A stretch of DNA of 64,000 nt from an uncultured Bacillota bacterium (GTDB lineage: Bacteria > Bacillota_I > Bacilli_A > RFN20 > CAG-631): positions 1 through 64,000 of the forward strand of contig CABUID010000003.1 in NCBI GenBank assembly GCA_902491575.1, given 5' to 3'. The stretch's first letter is position 1. The number at the start of each line of letters is the position of its first letter. The notes beneath the pieces were generated by a model, which was given only the letters and a program-made list of their open reading frames with translations, had not been told where the DNA came from and searched no databases. Shown piece by piece: positions 55,941 to 64,000 of the stretch. A program made the position numbers and the translations under genes.

Positions 55941-55994
55941 AAAATTTCCTTTCTATTTTTTTATTAATTTGATATCTATTATTTCAATATATCT

Positions 55995-57764
55995 TTATTT
56001 ATAATTTTGAGATTGTGCATCAAATAATTTTTTATATAATCCATTTATTTTCATAAGTTCATTATGATTTCCATCTTCAACAATTTTACCATTTTCAAAA
56101 ACTAAAATACGGCTACATTTTTTTGCACAACCTAATCTATGAGATATAAAAATACTGGTTTTATCTTTTGTTAATTGTTGCATCTTTTCAAAAATATCTA
56201 ATTCAGCAATTGGATCTAAAGAACTAGTTGGTTCATCAAGAATACAAATTTTTGACTCTTTTGCAAATGCTCTTGCAATTGCAATTCTTTGTGCCTCTCC
56301 TCCAGATGGTTCAAAACCATTTTCATCAAATACCCGATATACGAAAGTGTCTTCTTTATTTGAAAGACTATTAATTTTATCTTCTAATCCACTTTTTAAA
56401 ATTGCTTCTTGAATTTCCTTATTCTTATCAAATACAATATTTTCTTTAATAGAATATGCAAATAACTTAAAATCTTGGAAAACAACTGCAAATAATTTAA
56501 GATATTCAGTATACGTTATATCTTTAATATTAACTCCATTTAAAAGAATCTCTCCACTATTTGGTTCATACAAGCGAAGAAGTAATTTAATAAAAGTTGT
56601 TTTACCACTACCATTAAAACCAACAAAAGCTATTTTTTCTCCACTTTGAATTTTTAAGTCTAAATCAGTAAAAATCGGCTTATCACTTCCGGGATAAGTA
56701 AAACATACTTTTTTAAATTCAAATGAAAATTCATTTTTATAATCATAATTTATATTTTCATTTTTTATATTATTTTTCCTTGGCAAATTCGTAAACTCAA
56801 TTAAATCATTAATATATAATTTCATACTTGAAATACTTAATAAACTATTAATAATGGAATTTAAAGAATTTGATAAAGTAAAGATTGCATTAAAATACAT
56901 AGTAAATAAACCATAAGTTATTTTACCTTTAATGACTTCAAAACCTAAAAGTAAATAAGCCACAAAGTATTGGATATAATAAGTAAAACTTCCAATGTTT
57001 TGATTTTTTAATAAGAGGCTTCTATTTTTTTTATAAAACAACGTAACTTTATCAAAAGTAGTATCGTATTTTTTAATTAAATAATTTTCAAGATTATTAA
57101 TTCTAGTTTCTTTTGCATATGAAAAATCTGTTATTATGGAAGCAATATAATTATATTCTCTTTCATATGGTTTCTTTTTAGAATCTATTTCATAAATTTT
57201 TTTATTGGTATAATAATTAGTTAAAGTATTTATAATTAATACTAAGGCAATAATTAATATCATTAAATAATGTAAAGAAATTACAATATATGAAATAGAT
57301 AAAATAATGATAATGTCTGTAATTATATCAAAAAAATCTTCTAATGTCGCACAAAAACCCTTTCCATTAGAATAAGCACTTTGATAAGCTTTTTGTTGCA
57401 AATCTAAAGTTTTTGGATCTTGTGTATATGCATAATCCATTTCAAGTACTAGTTTGTTCATATAATTATCAAATTTATGAAAAAGTTCATTTTTAATTAA
57501 AGAATTAACAAATTGTAATAATTGTGATATCCAATCAACAAAAAGCAATATTAAACAAAAAAATACAATTTTAGGAAAAAAATGAATTATTTCATTAGAT
57601 GAAAAAATTGCATCTATTATTATTGAAGGATAAATAGCCAAGAAGACGGATTTAAATATTTTTAAAAATTTAATTAAAAAAGTGACAATAAACCAGCGTT
57701 TGTCTGTTTTAAAAATAAACTTCATTAAAAATTTTATTACACCAAAAAAACCATTTTTCTTCAT
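55995..57764 (-). CDS. ABC exporter, fused permease and ATPase (MsbA/peptide type)
   Basis: 589 residues: six helices (about 20-320), then a nucleotide-binding domain with Walker A GFNGSGKTTFIKL (near 379), Q-loop FQDFKL, signature PSGGEAQRIAIARAF, Walker B ICILDEPTSSLD and H-loop ISHRLG. The signature PSGGE and the D-loop SSLD belong to a group often found as a heterodimer and next to small-peptide or lipoprotein genes. No partner is intact here, but a start-like remnant lies 650 bp upstream. AGGGGGCAAGT precedes the ATG. Its substrate is unknown. Confidence 0.92.
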   Translation of the reverse strand: MKKNGFFGVIKFLMKFIFKTDKRWFIVTFLIKFLKIFKSVFLAIYPSIIIDAIFSSNEIIHFFPKIVFFCLILLFVDWISQLLQFVNSLIKNELFHKFDNYMNKLVLEMDYAYTQDPKTLDLQQKAYQSAYSNGKGFCATLEDFFDIITDIIIILSISYIVISLHYLMILIIALVLIINTLTNYYTNKKIYEIDSKKKPYEREYNYIASIITDFSYAKETRINNLENYLIKKYDTTFDKVTLFYKKNRSLLLKNQNIGSFTYYIQYFVAYLLLGFEVIKGKITYGLFTMYFNAIFTLSNSLNSIINSLLSISSMKLYINDLIEFTNLPRKNNIKNENINYDYKNEFSFEFKKVCFTYPGSDKPIFTDLDLKIQSGEKIAFVGFNGSGKTTFIKLLLRLYEPNSGEILLNGVNIKDITYTEYLKLFAVVFQDFKLFAYSIKENIVFDKNKEIQEAILKSGLEDKINSLSNKEDTFVYRVFDENGFEPSGGEAQRIAIARAFAKESKICILDEPTSSLDPIAELDIFEKMQQLTKDKTSIFISHRLGCAKKCSRILVFENGKIVEDGNHNELMKINGLYKKLFDAQSQNYK

Positions 57765-58415
57765 ACTTGCCCCCTAAAAAACTAAATTCTTTATTATGAA
57801 ATATTATTTAGAATCCATCAAAAATATATTCATTATATAATTTCTAAATGAATATACTTGATAATGTATATACTATTTGTCATTCCAATCAAAATTTAAA
57901 AAACCAAAAAATATTTTATTTTGTATAATAAATTTGTATTTAATGAGTATAATTAACTCTATAACAAGCAGTATAGTTCTTATTTTCAAATTAATAAAGT
58001 TTATATGATATTTTTGATTTTTCTTCAAAGTATAAATATAATTTTTTTATCTTTTATAATTATTTCTATACTTCTTCTCACTTTTATAAAATGGCACCGC
58101 TCGTTATTATACTTATTAATAATCTTTTCTATAATCCAACTCTATTATATATTGTATACAATTATTATTTTTATTGTCCCTATAATAATGTTTCATATTT
58201 TTAAATCTTTAACCCATTACAAATGTTCAACAGAAAATGACTCTAATTTTAGTAATCATTCTTTCTATTATTTTTAATTAATAACTCAAAATGTCTAATG
58301 TTTTTTTATTCAGGTTGAGCAATATCGTAATTTTTATTATCTAATTCGAAAACATAAAATAATATTTAAAAAAACGAGAATTTTCTTCAAATATATCTTC
58401 ATATATTTTGTTTAA

Positions 58416-58460
58416 TTATAAAATCCATAGGAATCTTCCTGTTCTTAATATGGTTTTCAT
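58416..58460 (-). pseudogene. 14-codon ORF, possible start of a lost ABC half-transporter
   Basis: AAGAAGG followed after ten bases by ATG and MKTILRTGRFLWIL, then TAA. The sequence looks like the N-terminus of an ABC exporter. Reading on past the stop gives about 25 more codons without a stop. It has its own promoter and operator-like palindrome. A real leader peptide is the alternative. Confidence 0.4.
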
Positions 58461-58528
58461 TTTATATCATCCTTCTTTATACCTACTTCATTTTAACATT
58501 TAATTTTATCTAAAATTATTAATATTCT

Positions 58529-58542
58529 AATGAATGTTCATT
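58529..58542 (-). promoter_or_regulatory. Operator-like palindrome AATGAA-TG-TTCATT
   Basis: Perfect 6-2-6 inverted repeat, some 20-30 bases past the expected start of the minus-strand promoter. It is like TetR-family boxes (TGAATGNNCATTCA). No TetR gene is in the window. Confidence 0.45.
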
Positions 58543-58567
58543 TATTTTAATACTCTGCTTTTATTTT

Positions 58568-58595
58568 ATTGTATCATATAATTTATTTTTTTCAA
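58568..58595 (-). promoter_or_regulatory. Promoter in the decayed region
   Basis: Minus strand TTGAAA, 16-bp spacer, TACAAT. Confidence 0.55.
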
Positions 58596-58762
58596 AACAA
58601 TTCAATAAAAAATTCTTAATTATTTGTTCATTATAATATACCTGTTAGACTTTTAGAAAATATAATCAAAAAATTATTCGAAAGAGTTTTCCAATAATAG
58701 GATTTTATATTAATTTATTATTTTATTGTTTTTGGACACATACATTTATCGTTCCACAATAT

Positions 58763-58793
58763 AAAAAAGAATCAAGTTAAACACACTTGATTC
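58763..58793 (-). terminator. Terminator of the complex-I-like/phosphoesterase operon
   Basis: GAATCAAGT / ACTTGATTC stem followed by six T on the minus strand. A second, weaker stem (AAAACTACTAAA/TTTAGTAGTTTT, 58804-58842) lies directly at the stop codon of the phosphoesterase gene. Confidence 0.85.
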
Positions 58794-58842
58794 CATCTAT
58801 TAGAAAACTACTAAAAATTGGGACGCTCTATTTAGTAGTTTT

Positions 58843-60576
58843 TTAGTATTTAAAGTCAATTTGTAAAATCTCACTTCTTCCTGTCGTTCTAAGTGGAAAT
58901 CCCCAAGTACCATATCCTTTCGTGACATAAAGAGAAAAATCATTTTCCTGATAAAGACCATTCACTTTATCACAATGATAAACGAAAGAAGAATAAAGTT
59001 GAACAATCCAATTTGCAGGAAATAATTGGCCATTATGTGTATGACCGGATAATTGTAAAATAGCTCCAGCATCTTTAGCTTCTTCATATTCATAGGGTTG
59101 ATGATCCAAAACAATTAACGGCAACGATAAATCCAAATCTAATATTTCATTAATTCTTGCGCGATCATCATAAATATAGTCCAAACGTCCTAGAACGACT
59201 ATTTCGTTATTAATTATAACATAATCATCTACTAAAAGGTCAATATTTGTTTCTTTAAAAAAATTAATTACCTCATAATAACCATTATATTCATATTCAT
59301 GATTTCCAGGCACAGCAAAAACCCCTAGTTTCGATTCAATTTTATTGATATTATCTATAAAATAATCTTTATCCAATTTTTCTATTTCATTATCGATGAT
59401 ATCTCCCACTAAAAAAACAATGTCAGGATTTAAAGCATTAATTTCTTGAACCATTTTTTCTAAATGAAGAATACTTCCTGTTGAAGCATAATGAATATCG
59501 GATAAAGCAACAATATTTAAAGTTTTTTCTCCAGTACCAACTGTCAAATGAGTTGTTTTAGGAACTTTTACACTTACTACTCCAATCAGGGTAATGATTA
59601 AAGTAGAAATCAAAGATAGAACAAGACCATAAGATCGACTTCTTATAGACTTAAAAATTTCTTTTTTACTCACTTTATAAATCAGCCATTTTATAGGGAA
59701 AATCACCATCATAGATAAAACCAAATACAAATATAAAGCTAAAATAACAAAACCAAGACTTGATAAAAAAGATAAAAAAGGAGAATTAAACCGGTTAAAA
59801 TAATCGATTAAAGAAAAAATGGGAATGAGAATGCTAATGATATAAATTGTTAAAATTGCTTTATGATAATGCTCAAAAGAGCGATATAAAAATCGAGCAA
59901 AATAAATAACAAGTAAAATATAAAGTAATATTCCAATCATGAAAACAGTTAATTCTGTTGAAGCTTTAATTTGATATAATTCTTTATATTGCCATCCATT
60001 ATTTTTAGTGATAAATAAAGTAGCTATGACATCACTTAAAAATAATACAAAAAAAGTAATGACAAAGGGAGCGTAAAATTTTTCAGGAATGTTATCCACT
60101 TGATATTTTATAATAGGAATAATAAACATGACTAAAAAAGTACCTAAAACACCCCATATTAAGCCCACTGTTAAACTAACATATTTATATGATAAAGGCA
60201 TAAAACCATCGTATGTCCATAATACTTCTTTGAAAAGAAGTTCACAAACATTGCCAACAATAAATTCAACGAGAGATATTCCTCCCCCAATAATGAAAGT
60301 ATATAAAAAGAAATTTTTTAAGGAAGCTTTCGGCGTTTTAATGTAAAGCAAACCAAATAAAACACAAAAGAAATAAACAGGAATAAATGGACCAATTAAA
60401 AAACCTCTATCGTAAAGATAGCCCATTGCAATATAATCCAAAATTGTTTCCATAAAGAAAGCCAAAACGCCAACCATTACAGCGATAAAAAAGATGGCAA
60501 ATAAATTCTTCTTACTAATTTTTATAAAAGGAAACTTTTTTGTATATTGAAGTTCAAAACAATTTCCACTTAACAT
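58843..60576 (-). CDS. Fusion of CmpB-type (PF06541) membrane domain and YkuE-like metallophosphoesterase
   Basis: About 577 residues. The first part (30-190) looks like the PF06541 'putative ABC-transporter type IV' domain: FFMETILDYIAMGYLYDRGFLIGPFIPVYFF, GGISLVEFIVGNVCELLF. More helices follow up to about 345. The end (about 355-577) is a calcineurin-like phosphoesterase with LSDIHY, VGDIID, PGNHEY and SGHTHNGQLFP, all metal ligands present, as in YkuE/YaeI, which act on lipid-linked phosphates. Fused, the enzyme would be tethered to the membrane. The ATG at 60576 follows AGTAGGTGG; a GTG three codons earlier lies in that site. It is last in the operon with two ion-pump subunits. Confidence 0.88.
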   Translation of the reverse strand: MLSGNCFELQYTKKFPFIKISKKNLFAIFFIAVMVGVLAFFMETILDYIAMGYLYDRGFLIGPFIPVYFFCVLFGLLYIKTPKASLKNFFLYTFIIGGGISLVEFIVGNVCELLFKEVLWTYDGFMPLSYKYVSLTVGLIWGVLGTFLVMFIIPIIKYQVDNIPEKFYAPFVITFFVLFLSDVIATLFITKNNGWQYKELYQIKASTELTVFMIGILLYILLVIYFARFLYRSFEHYHKAILTIYIISILIPIFSLIDYFNRFNSPFLSFLSSLGFVILALYLYLVLSMMVIFPIKWLIYKVSKKEIFKSIRSRSYGLVLSLISTLIITLIGVVSVKVPKTTHLTVGTGEKTLNIVALSDIHYASTGSILHLEKMVQEINALNPDIVFLVGDIIDNEIEKLDKDYFIDNINKIESKLGVFAVPGNHEYEYNGYYEVINFFKETNIDLLVDDYVIINNEIVVLGRLDYIYDDRARINEILDLDLSLPLIVLDHQPYEYEEAKDAGAILQLSGHTHNGQLFPANWIVQLYSSFVYHCDKVNGLYQENDFSLYVTKGYGTWGFPLRTTGRSEILQIDFKY

Positions 60577-60602
60577 ATCGCCCACCTACTTCTTATCAAA
60601 GT

Positions 60603-62624
60603 TTAAAGCAAAACACATAATAAAGCAATAACTAATCCAATACATGCCATTAAAAAATCAAAAGCAAAAGTAGAATTAAGAGTATCTTGAACATCTTTTA
60701 TAATCAAATGACCTTCTAATAGACGATAAGAATAATAAGGTTTTTCTGTCTTTTTATAATGGTCTAAGATTCTTCCTAATTTATAAGTGAATGGTGAACT
60801 ATCAAATTGATATTTATATTGTCTTAAAATAAATCTTTTTACAAAATAAATACAACCATCCATCAGTTCAGATAAAGAACGAACTAAAAATATTATTCCA
60901 TAACTTATAAAATTCAAACTATTTTTATCTTTAATACGGAAAACCATTGGTCGATAAATTAAATTTTCCATATCCAACCAACTTGGCCATCGGTTCACAT
61001 AAAATTGACGACCTTTTGCATCCTTTTTTATCAAGACGAAACGAACAAATAAGAAATAAACTAATAAGCCAATACCTATAGATATAAATGCTCCTGACAT
61101 ATTTTTTAAAGAAAAATACGGAATAAAAGTTAATTCTTCTTCTATTTTAAAGAAAGAGGAAGATAATTTCATTAAATAATGGGAAGTATATTGAGGAATG
61201 CAACCTAATAAAGGTAAAATGAATGATGAAAGAACAACCACTATTGTCGTTGGAAGACTCATAAATCTACGTTCTCTATCAAACATTCTTTGCATTTCCT
61301 CATCATTATTTTTTTCTATAAAAATACAAACAAAAAGTTTTAACATATAAGCAATGGTCAAACCACCTGCAAATAAAAAGGCATATTCAACCAATTTCAT
61401 TAAAAATAAAGAAGATGAAGAAAGCAAATGACAATATTCAACAATGGATTCATGAATTAAAGTTTTAGAGATATAACCACCAAATAAAGGGATTCCCATT
61501 AAAGATAAGGCTGCAAAAGCAAAACAGACCATTAACAAACGTTTCTTACGACCAAAACCTCGAATTTCATTTAAATCCAAACGATGAACATTCATATAAA
61601 CCACACCAGCAATCATAAACAATGATAATTTAATCAAAGAGTGATTAACCATATGCAAAAAACTGCCTTCAAAAGCTAATATGTTTTCACTTTGCAAAAA
61701 AATCATCATGGCAAGACCTGTTAAAATAAATCCTATTTGAGACATTGAAGAACAGGCCAATGTACGTTTTAAATCGATTGAAAAAACAGCTAAGACAGCC
61801 CCTAATAGCATCGTAATCATAGCTAAAATTAATAGCAAAACAGCAAAAGATTTTACTGTTTGGAAAATACAAGTCACACAAATAATAATTCCAAAAACTC
61901 CTGTTTTCGTTAAGATACCTGATAACAACGCACTTGCAGGTGCAGGTGCAACAGGGTGAGCCTTTGGTAACCAAATATGCAAAGGAAACATACCTGCTTT
62001 GGCTCCAAAACCAATCAAAAGCAATACACCACCAGTATATGTTTTTCTCGAAATTCCTTCTTTGCACATCTGGTAAATACTTTCAAAATCCAAAGTATCC
62101 AATTCTCCTTGAATTAAAAACATTCCCATCAATAAAATCATTCCAGAAATAATAGCAATAATTAAATAAGTAGCGGCTGCTTTTATCGCTTCTTTTGTTT
62201 CTTCATGCACAACTAAAACAAAAGAAGTTAAAGACATAAGTTCAAAAAATAGAAATGTTGTCCATAAATTATTCGAATAAAAAACACCAACGGTTGCTCC
62301 TAAAGTCAAAAGATTAAATAAATAATAACGATCTTTTTTATCGTAAAAGAGCATATATTGTCTTGAAAAAATTAAAGTACAGGTCCACATAAATCCACAT
62401 ATTATCGCATAGATAGCTCTAAATCCATCGGCTTTAAAACTAAAACCAAGTACTTCATTTTCAATCGGATAAGCAAAAGCAACATAAAACATAAATATCA
62501 ATTCAAGGATGGATACAATAATAGCCGTAATATCCCTTTTCCGATTTCGTTTGTTTACAAAATAATTGATGGCTCCCATAATCATTGGGAAAAAAACTAA
62601 AATAACCAAAATATAATTTTTCAT
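60603..62624 (-). CDS. Complex I/Mrp-type proton-conducting membrane subunit (NuoL/MrpA-like)
   Basis: 673 residues, about 16 helices. The antiporter-like core has the key Glu in FFELMSLTSFVLVVHEE (near 128) and Lys in GFGAKAGMFPLHIWLPKAHPVAPAPASALLSG (near 210-240), with KRTLACSSMSQIGFI and a long C-terminal region with charged linkers. NuoL, MrpA, HyfB and MbhH share this core, and the exact complex cannot be fixed without the catalytic subunits, which would be to the right. It starts 2 bp after the next-upstream gene's stop (strong GGAGGAGG), so they are one operon. Confidence 0.9.
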   Translation of the reverse strand: MKNYILVILVFFPMIMGAINYFVNKRNRKRDITAIIVSILELIFMFYVAFAYPIENEVLGFSFKADGFRAIYAIICGFMWTCTLIFSRQYMLFYDKKDRYYLFNLLTLGATVGVFYSNNLWTTFLFFELMSLTSFVLVVHEETKEAIKAAATYLIIAIISGMILLMGMFLIQGELDTLDFESIYQMCKEGISRKTYTGGVLLLIGFGAKAGMFPLHIWLPKAHPVAPAPASALLSGILTKTGVFGIIICVTCIFQTVKSFAVLLLILAMITMLLGAVLAVFSIDLKRTLACSSMSQIGFILTGLAMMIFLQSENILAFEGSFLHMVNHSLIKLSLFMIAGVVYMNVHRLDLNEIRGFGRKKRLLMVCFAFAALSLMGIPLFGGYISKTLIHESIVEYCHLLSSSSLFLMKLVEYAFLFAGGLTIAYMLKLFVCIFIEKNNDEEMQRMFDRERRFMSLPTTIVVVLSSFILPLLGCIPQYTSHYLMKLSSSFFKIEEELTFIPYFSLKNMSGAFISIGIGLLVYFLFVRFVLIKKDAKGRQFYVNRWPSWLDMENLIYRPMVFRIKDKNSLNFISYGIIFLVRSLSELMDGCIYFVKRFILRQYKYQFDSSPFTYKLGRILDHYKKTEKPYYSYRLLEGHLIIKDVQDTLNSTFAFDFLMACIGLVIALLCVLL

Positions 62625-62626
62625 CC

Positions 62627-64000
62627 TTACAATCCTCCTCCCAATAATTTTTCAATCACTTGTAATAAAGGTGAACCAATCATCCCCAATAAGAAAGAGC
62701 ATAAGGCAAATGTACAAATTGGCAAAAGAAATTTATAATTTCCATCTTTGGCTTTTTCATAATTTTCAATATTATAAAAATTAGGTCTTTTAAAATAAGC
62801 TCGAAGGATAATATCCATAACATATATAGCCGTTAATAAAGCAGAAATAAGTAAGCAAACAATTCCAACAATCGAATACCATTGATTGACAAGTATAGCA
62901 GAATTAGCAATTTCGATTTTTGAAATAAAACCTGCAAATAATGGAATACCAATTAAAGAAAAACCTGCTAAAATATAGCAAACAAAAGTGACAGGCATTT
63001 TCGATGCTAATCCATTCATTTGGTCAACATAAATAACATCTGCTTTTTTCATCAATTCACCAGCAATAAAGAATAATGTTATTTTTGCAAAAGAATGAAA
63101 AATCATATGTAACATGGCTGCATAAAGACCATAAGCATTCATCATTGTGGCAGCAAGTAAGATGTAAGAAATATTTGCAATCGTTGAATAGGCAAACCTT
63201 CTTTTCAAATGAATTTGCTTTAAAGCCATAGAAGAGCCAAAAAGAATAGTTATAGAAGCCATCATTGTCGTAATCATTTGAACAACACTGCCACTTAAGA
63301 TTTCACATCCCATTACGGAATAAATTGTACGAATGATTGCAAAAGCACCCGCTTTTACAACGGCTACAGCATGAAGCAATGCTGTCGTTGGAGTTGGAGC
63401 GGCCCCTGCTCGAGGAAGCCAACCATGTAAAGGAAAAATGGCAGCTTTTACTCCAAAGCCTATAAAAAGAAGCATGTATGCCACATAAGCACTATTTTGA
63501 TGTTGCATGTAGATCGAAAGTTGTGATAGTTCAAATACATTGATAAAATCTCCTGTATTAAAAATACAAATAAGCATGATAATCCCAATTAAAGCTAATG
63601 TTGAACCAAATAAAGATATATATAAATAATATCTTCCAGCTCTTTTAGCTTCTTTAGTCATTGGATGAATAATCAAAGGAATAGTTACTAAAGTAAGTAA
63701 TTCATAGAATACATACATGGTAATTAAATTACCTGCCAAAGATATTCCTAATACAATGCCAAAGGTAATTACATAAAACATCGCATAATTTTTCTTTTTA
63801 TCTTCATTTTGCATATAGGCCATTGTATATAAATAAGCAAATGGCCACAATATACAAACCATAAAAGTAAAAATTCGACCAATTCCATCAAGTTTTAAAA
63901 AGATTCTTAAACGTTCATTGAATCGGAAAATATAGCAACTTTCTTCAGGAGGTAGAATTACCAGTAATATCGTAAAGACAGCCGTCAAAATTATAATTAA
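62627..64000 (-). CDS. Complex I/Mrp-type proton-conducting subunit (MrpD/NuoN-like), 5' end outside the window
   Basis: At least 457 codons open to the window edge; the TTG at 63988 is probably internal. It has about 13 helices with YVFYELLTLVTIPLIIHP (the Glu helix), GFGVKAAIFPLHGWLPRAGAAPTPTTALLHAVAVVKAGAFAI (Lys helix) and KRRFAYSTIANISYIL. It is a sister of the following gene but shorter, as MrpD/NuoM/N are to MrpA/NuoL. In Bacillota without full complex I such pairs belong to Mrp antiporters or energy-converting hydrogenases; which one is open. Confidence 0.88.
   Translation of the reverse strand, partial: LIIILTAVFTILLVILPPEESCYIFRFNERLRIFLKLDGIGRIFTFMVCILWPFAYLYTMAYMQNEDKKKNYAMFYVITFGIVLGISLAGNLITMYVFYELLTLVTIPLIIHPMTKEAKRAGRYYLYISLFGSTLALIGIIMLICIFNTGDFINVFELSQLSIYMQHQNSAYVAYMLLFIGFGVKAAIFPLHGWLPRAGAAPTPTTALLHAVAVVKAGAFAIIRTIYSVMGCEILSGSVVQMITTMMASITILFGSSMALKQIHLKRRFAYSTIANISYILLAATMMNAYGLYAAMLHMIFHSFAKITLFFIAGELMKKADVIYVDQMNGLASKMPVTFVCYILAGFSLIGIPLFAGFISKIEIANSAILVNQWYSIVGIVCLLISALLTAIYVMDIILRAYFKRPNFYNIENYEKAKDGNYKFLLPICTFALCSFLLGMIGSPLLQVIEKLLGGGL

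Larger units (their letters stand above)
54249..55950. repeat. Tandem direct duplication, two 766-bp copies
   Basis: Copy A 54249-55014 and copy B 55185-55950, shift 936 bp, with a 170-bp spacer 55015-55184. The translations are identical and I see no DNA difference inside the copies. The unit runs from 18 bp past the stop codon to 10 bp before the ATG, that is, a gene body without its promoter, ribosome binding site or full terminator. No insertion sequence or inverted repeat is at the ends. Confidence 0.93.
57765..58842. other. About 1.08 kb AT-rich region without an intact gene
   Basis: Holds on the minus strand a promoter (58568-58595), a palindrome (58529-58542), a ribosome binding site and a 14-codon ORF (58416-58460), then a long stretch with frequent stops up to the ABC exporter. 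A 90-codon plus-strand frame (58005-58277) is hydrophobic but lacks a ribosome binding site. The region reads as a decayed gene, probably the exporter's partner. Confidence 0.55.

Noticed and set aside
58005..58277. A 90-codon plus-strand frame, strongly hydrophobic, start ATG 58005
   Set aside because: No ribosome binding site, composition is what AT-rich noise yields (Ile/Leu/Phe/Tyr), no neighbour on that strand. Not listed as a gene.
1..64000. CRISPR arrays, tRNA or rRNA genes, prophage or insertion sequences
   Set aside because: I saw no regular spaced repeats, no tRNA-like TTCGAATCC arms outside coding regions, and no transposase, integrase or phage structural genes.

Overview
The window is AT-rich, tightly packed bacterial chromosome from a low-GC Bacillota. 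Markers for this are a fused SecDF, RNase HIII, an RNase J family protein, DUF1846, a T-box leader on valS, GGAGG/AGGTGA-type ribosome binding sites, and gene order shared with Bacillus (secDF-spoVB-yrbG-yrzE-ruvB-ruvA; rpsU-yqfC-yqfD-phoH; rsmE-mtaB). Tryptophan is read from TGG and TGA ends genes, so this is not the Mycoplasma code. I lean to an uncultured or gut-type lineage near Erysipelotrichia or other reduced Bacilli, but the sequence alone does not fix this. There are no tRNA, rRNA, CRISPR, transposase or phage genes that I can see.

Layout. 1-2.0 kb: a LysR fragment fused head-on to a truncated mutS2, which marks a rearrangement. 2.1-4.5 kb: an LD-carboxypeptidase and a degenerate EPSP-synthase-like gene. 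4.5-12.3 kb: secDF, spoVB/murJ-like, yrbG, yrzE, ruvBA, radC and a coupled 66-aa gene. 12.5-21.8 kb: cvpA, valS with promoter and T-box, a Phd-antitoxin/NadE fusion, sir2, an AraC regulator, glnS. 21.9-31.2 kb: lipoproteins, phoH-yqfD-yqfC-rpsU, a murI-like gene, a decayed DUF4143 ATPase, deoC-mtaB-rsmE. 31.3-40.7 kb: rnhC, a MacB-like ABC fusion, DUF1846, a degenerate RNase J, DUF3137, dapA. 40.8-52.2 kb: three MATE exporters, an rsuA/rlmA pair, a Fur-family regulator with a textbook promoter/operator and its metal-permease partner, plsC, cspA, SHOCT protein, FNT channel. 52.3-58.8 kb: accessory lipoproteins with an exact tandem gene duplication, an ABC exporter, and a roughly 1 kb decayed stretch. 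58.8-64 kb: an operon of two complex-I/Mrp-type ion-pumping subunits and a membrane/metallophosphoesterase fusion, running off the right edge.

How genes work together. Most are housekeeping: protein export (SecDF), recombination (RuvAB), tRNA charging (ValS, GlnRS), RNA modification and turnover (MtaB, RsmE, RlmA, RsuA, RNase J-like), envelope work (MurJ-like, PlsC, LdcA, MurI-like) and NAD metabolism (NadE makes NAD, Sir2 consumes it, convergent around one terminator). The most unusual points are: (i) an antitoxin-type Phd/YefM domain fused in frame to NAD synthetase; (ii) an RNase J homologue with three expected metal ligands replaced (D->E, H->N, H->R); (iii) an orphan EPSP-synthase homologue lacking its PEP/phosphate-binding Lys-Ser; (iv) a Fur-family regulator with consensus promoter plus 7-1-7 operator driving a putative metal exporter; (v) a recent, gene-exact 766-bp tandem duplication of a lipoprotein gene; (vi) the mutS2/lysR junction. 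I see no complete new defence or mobile system.
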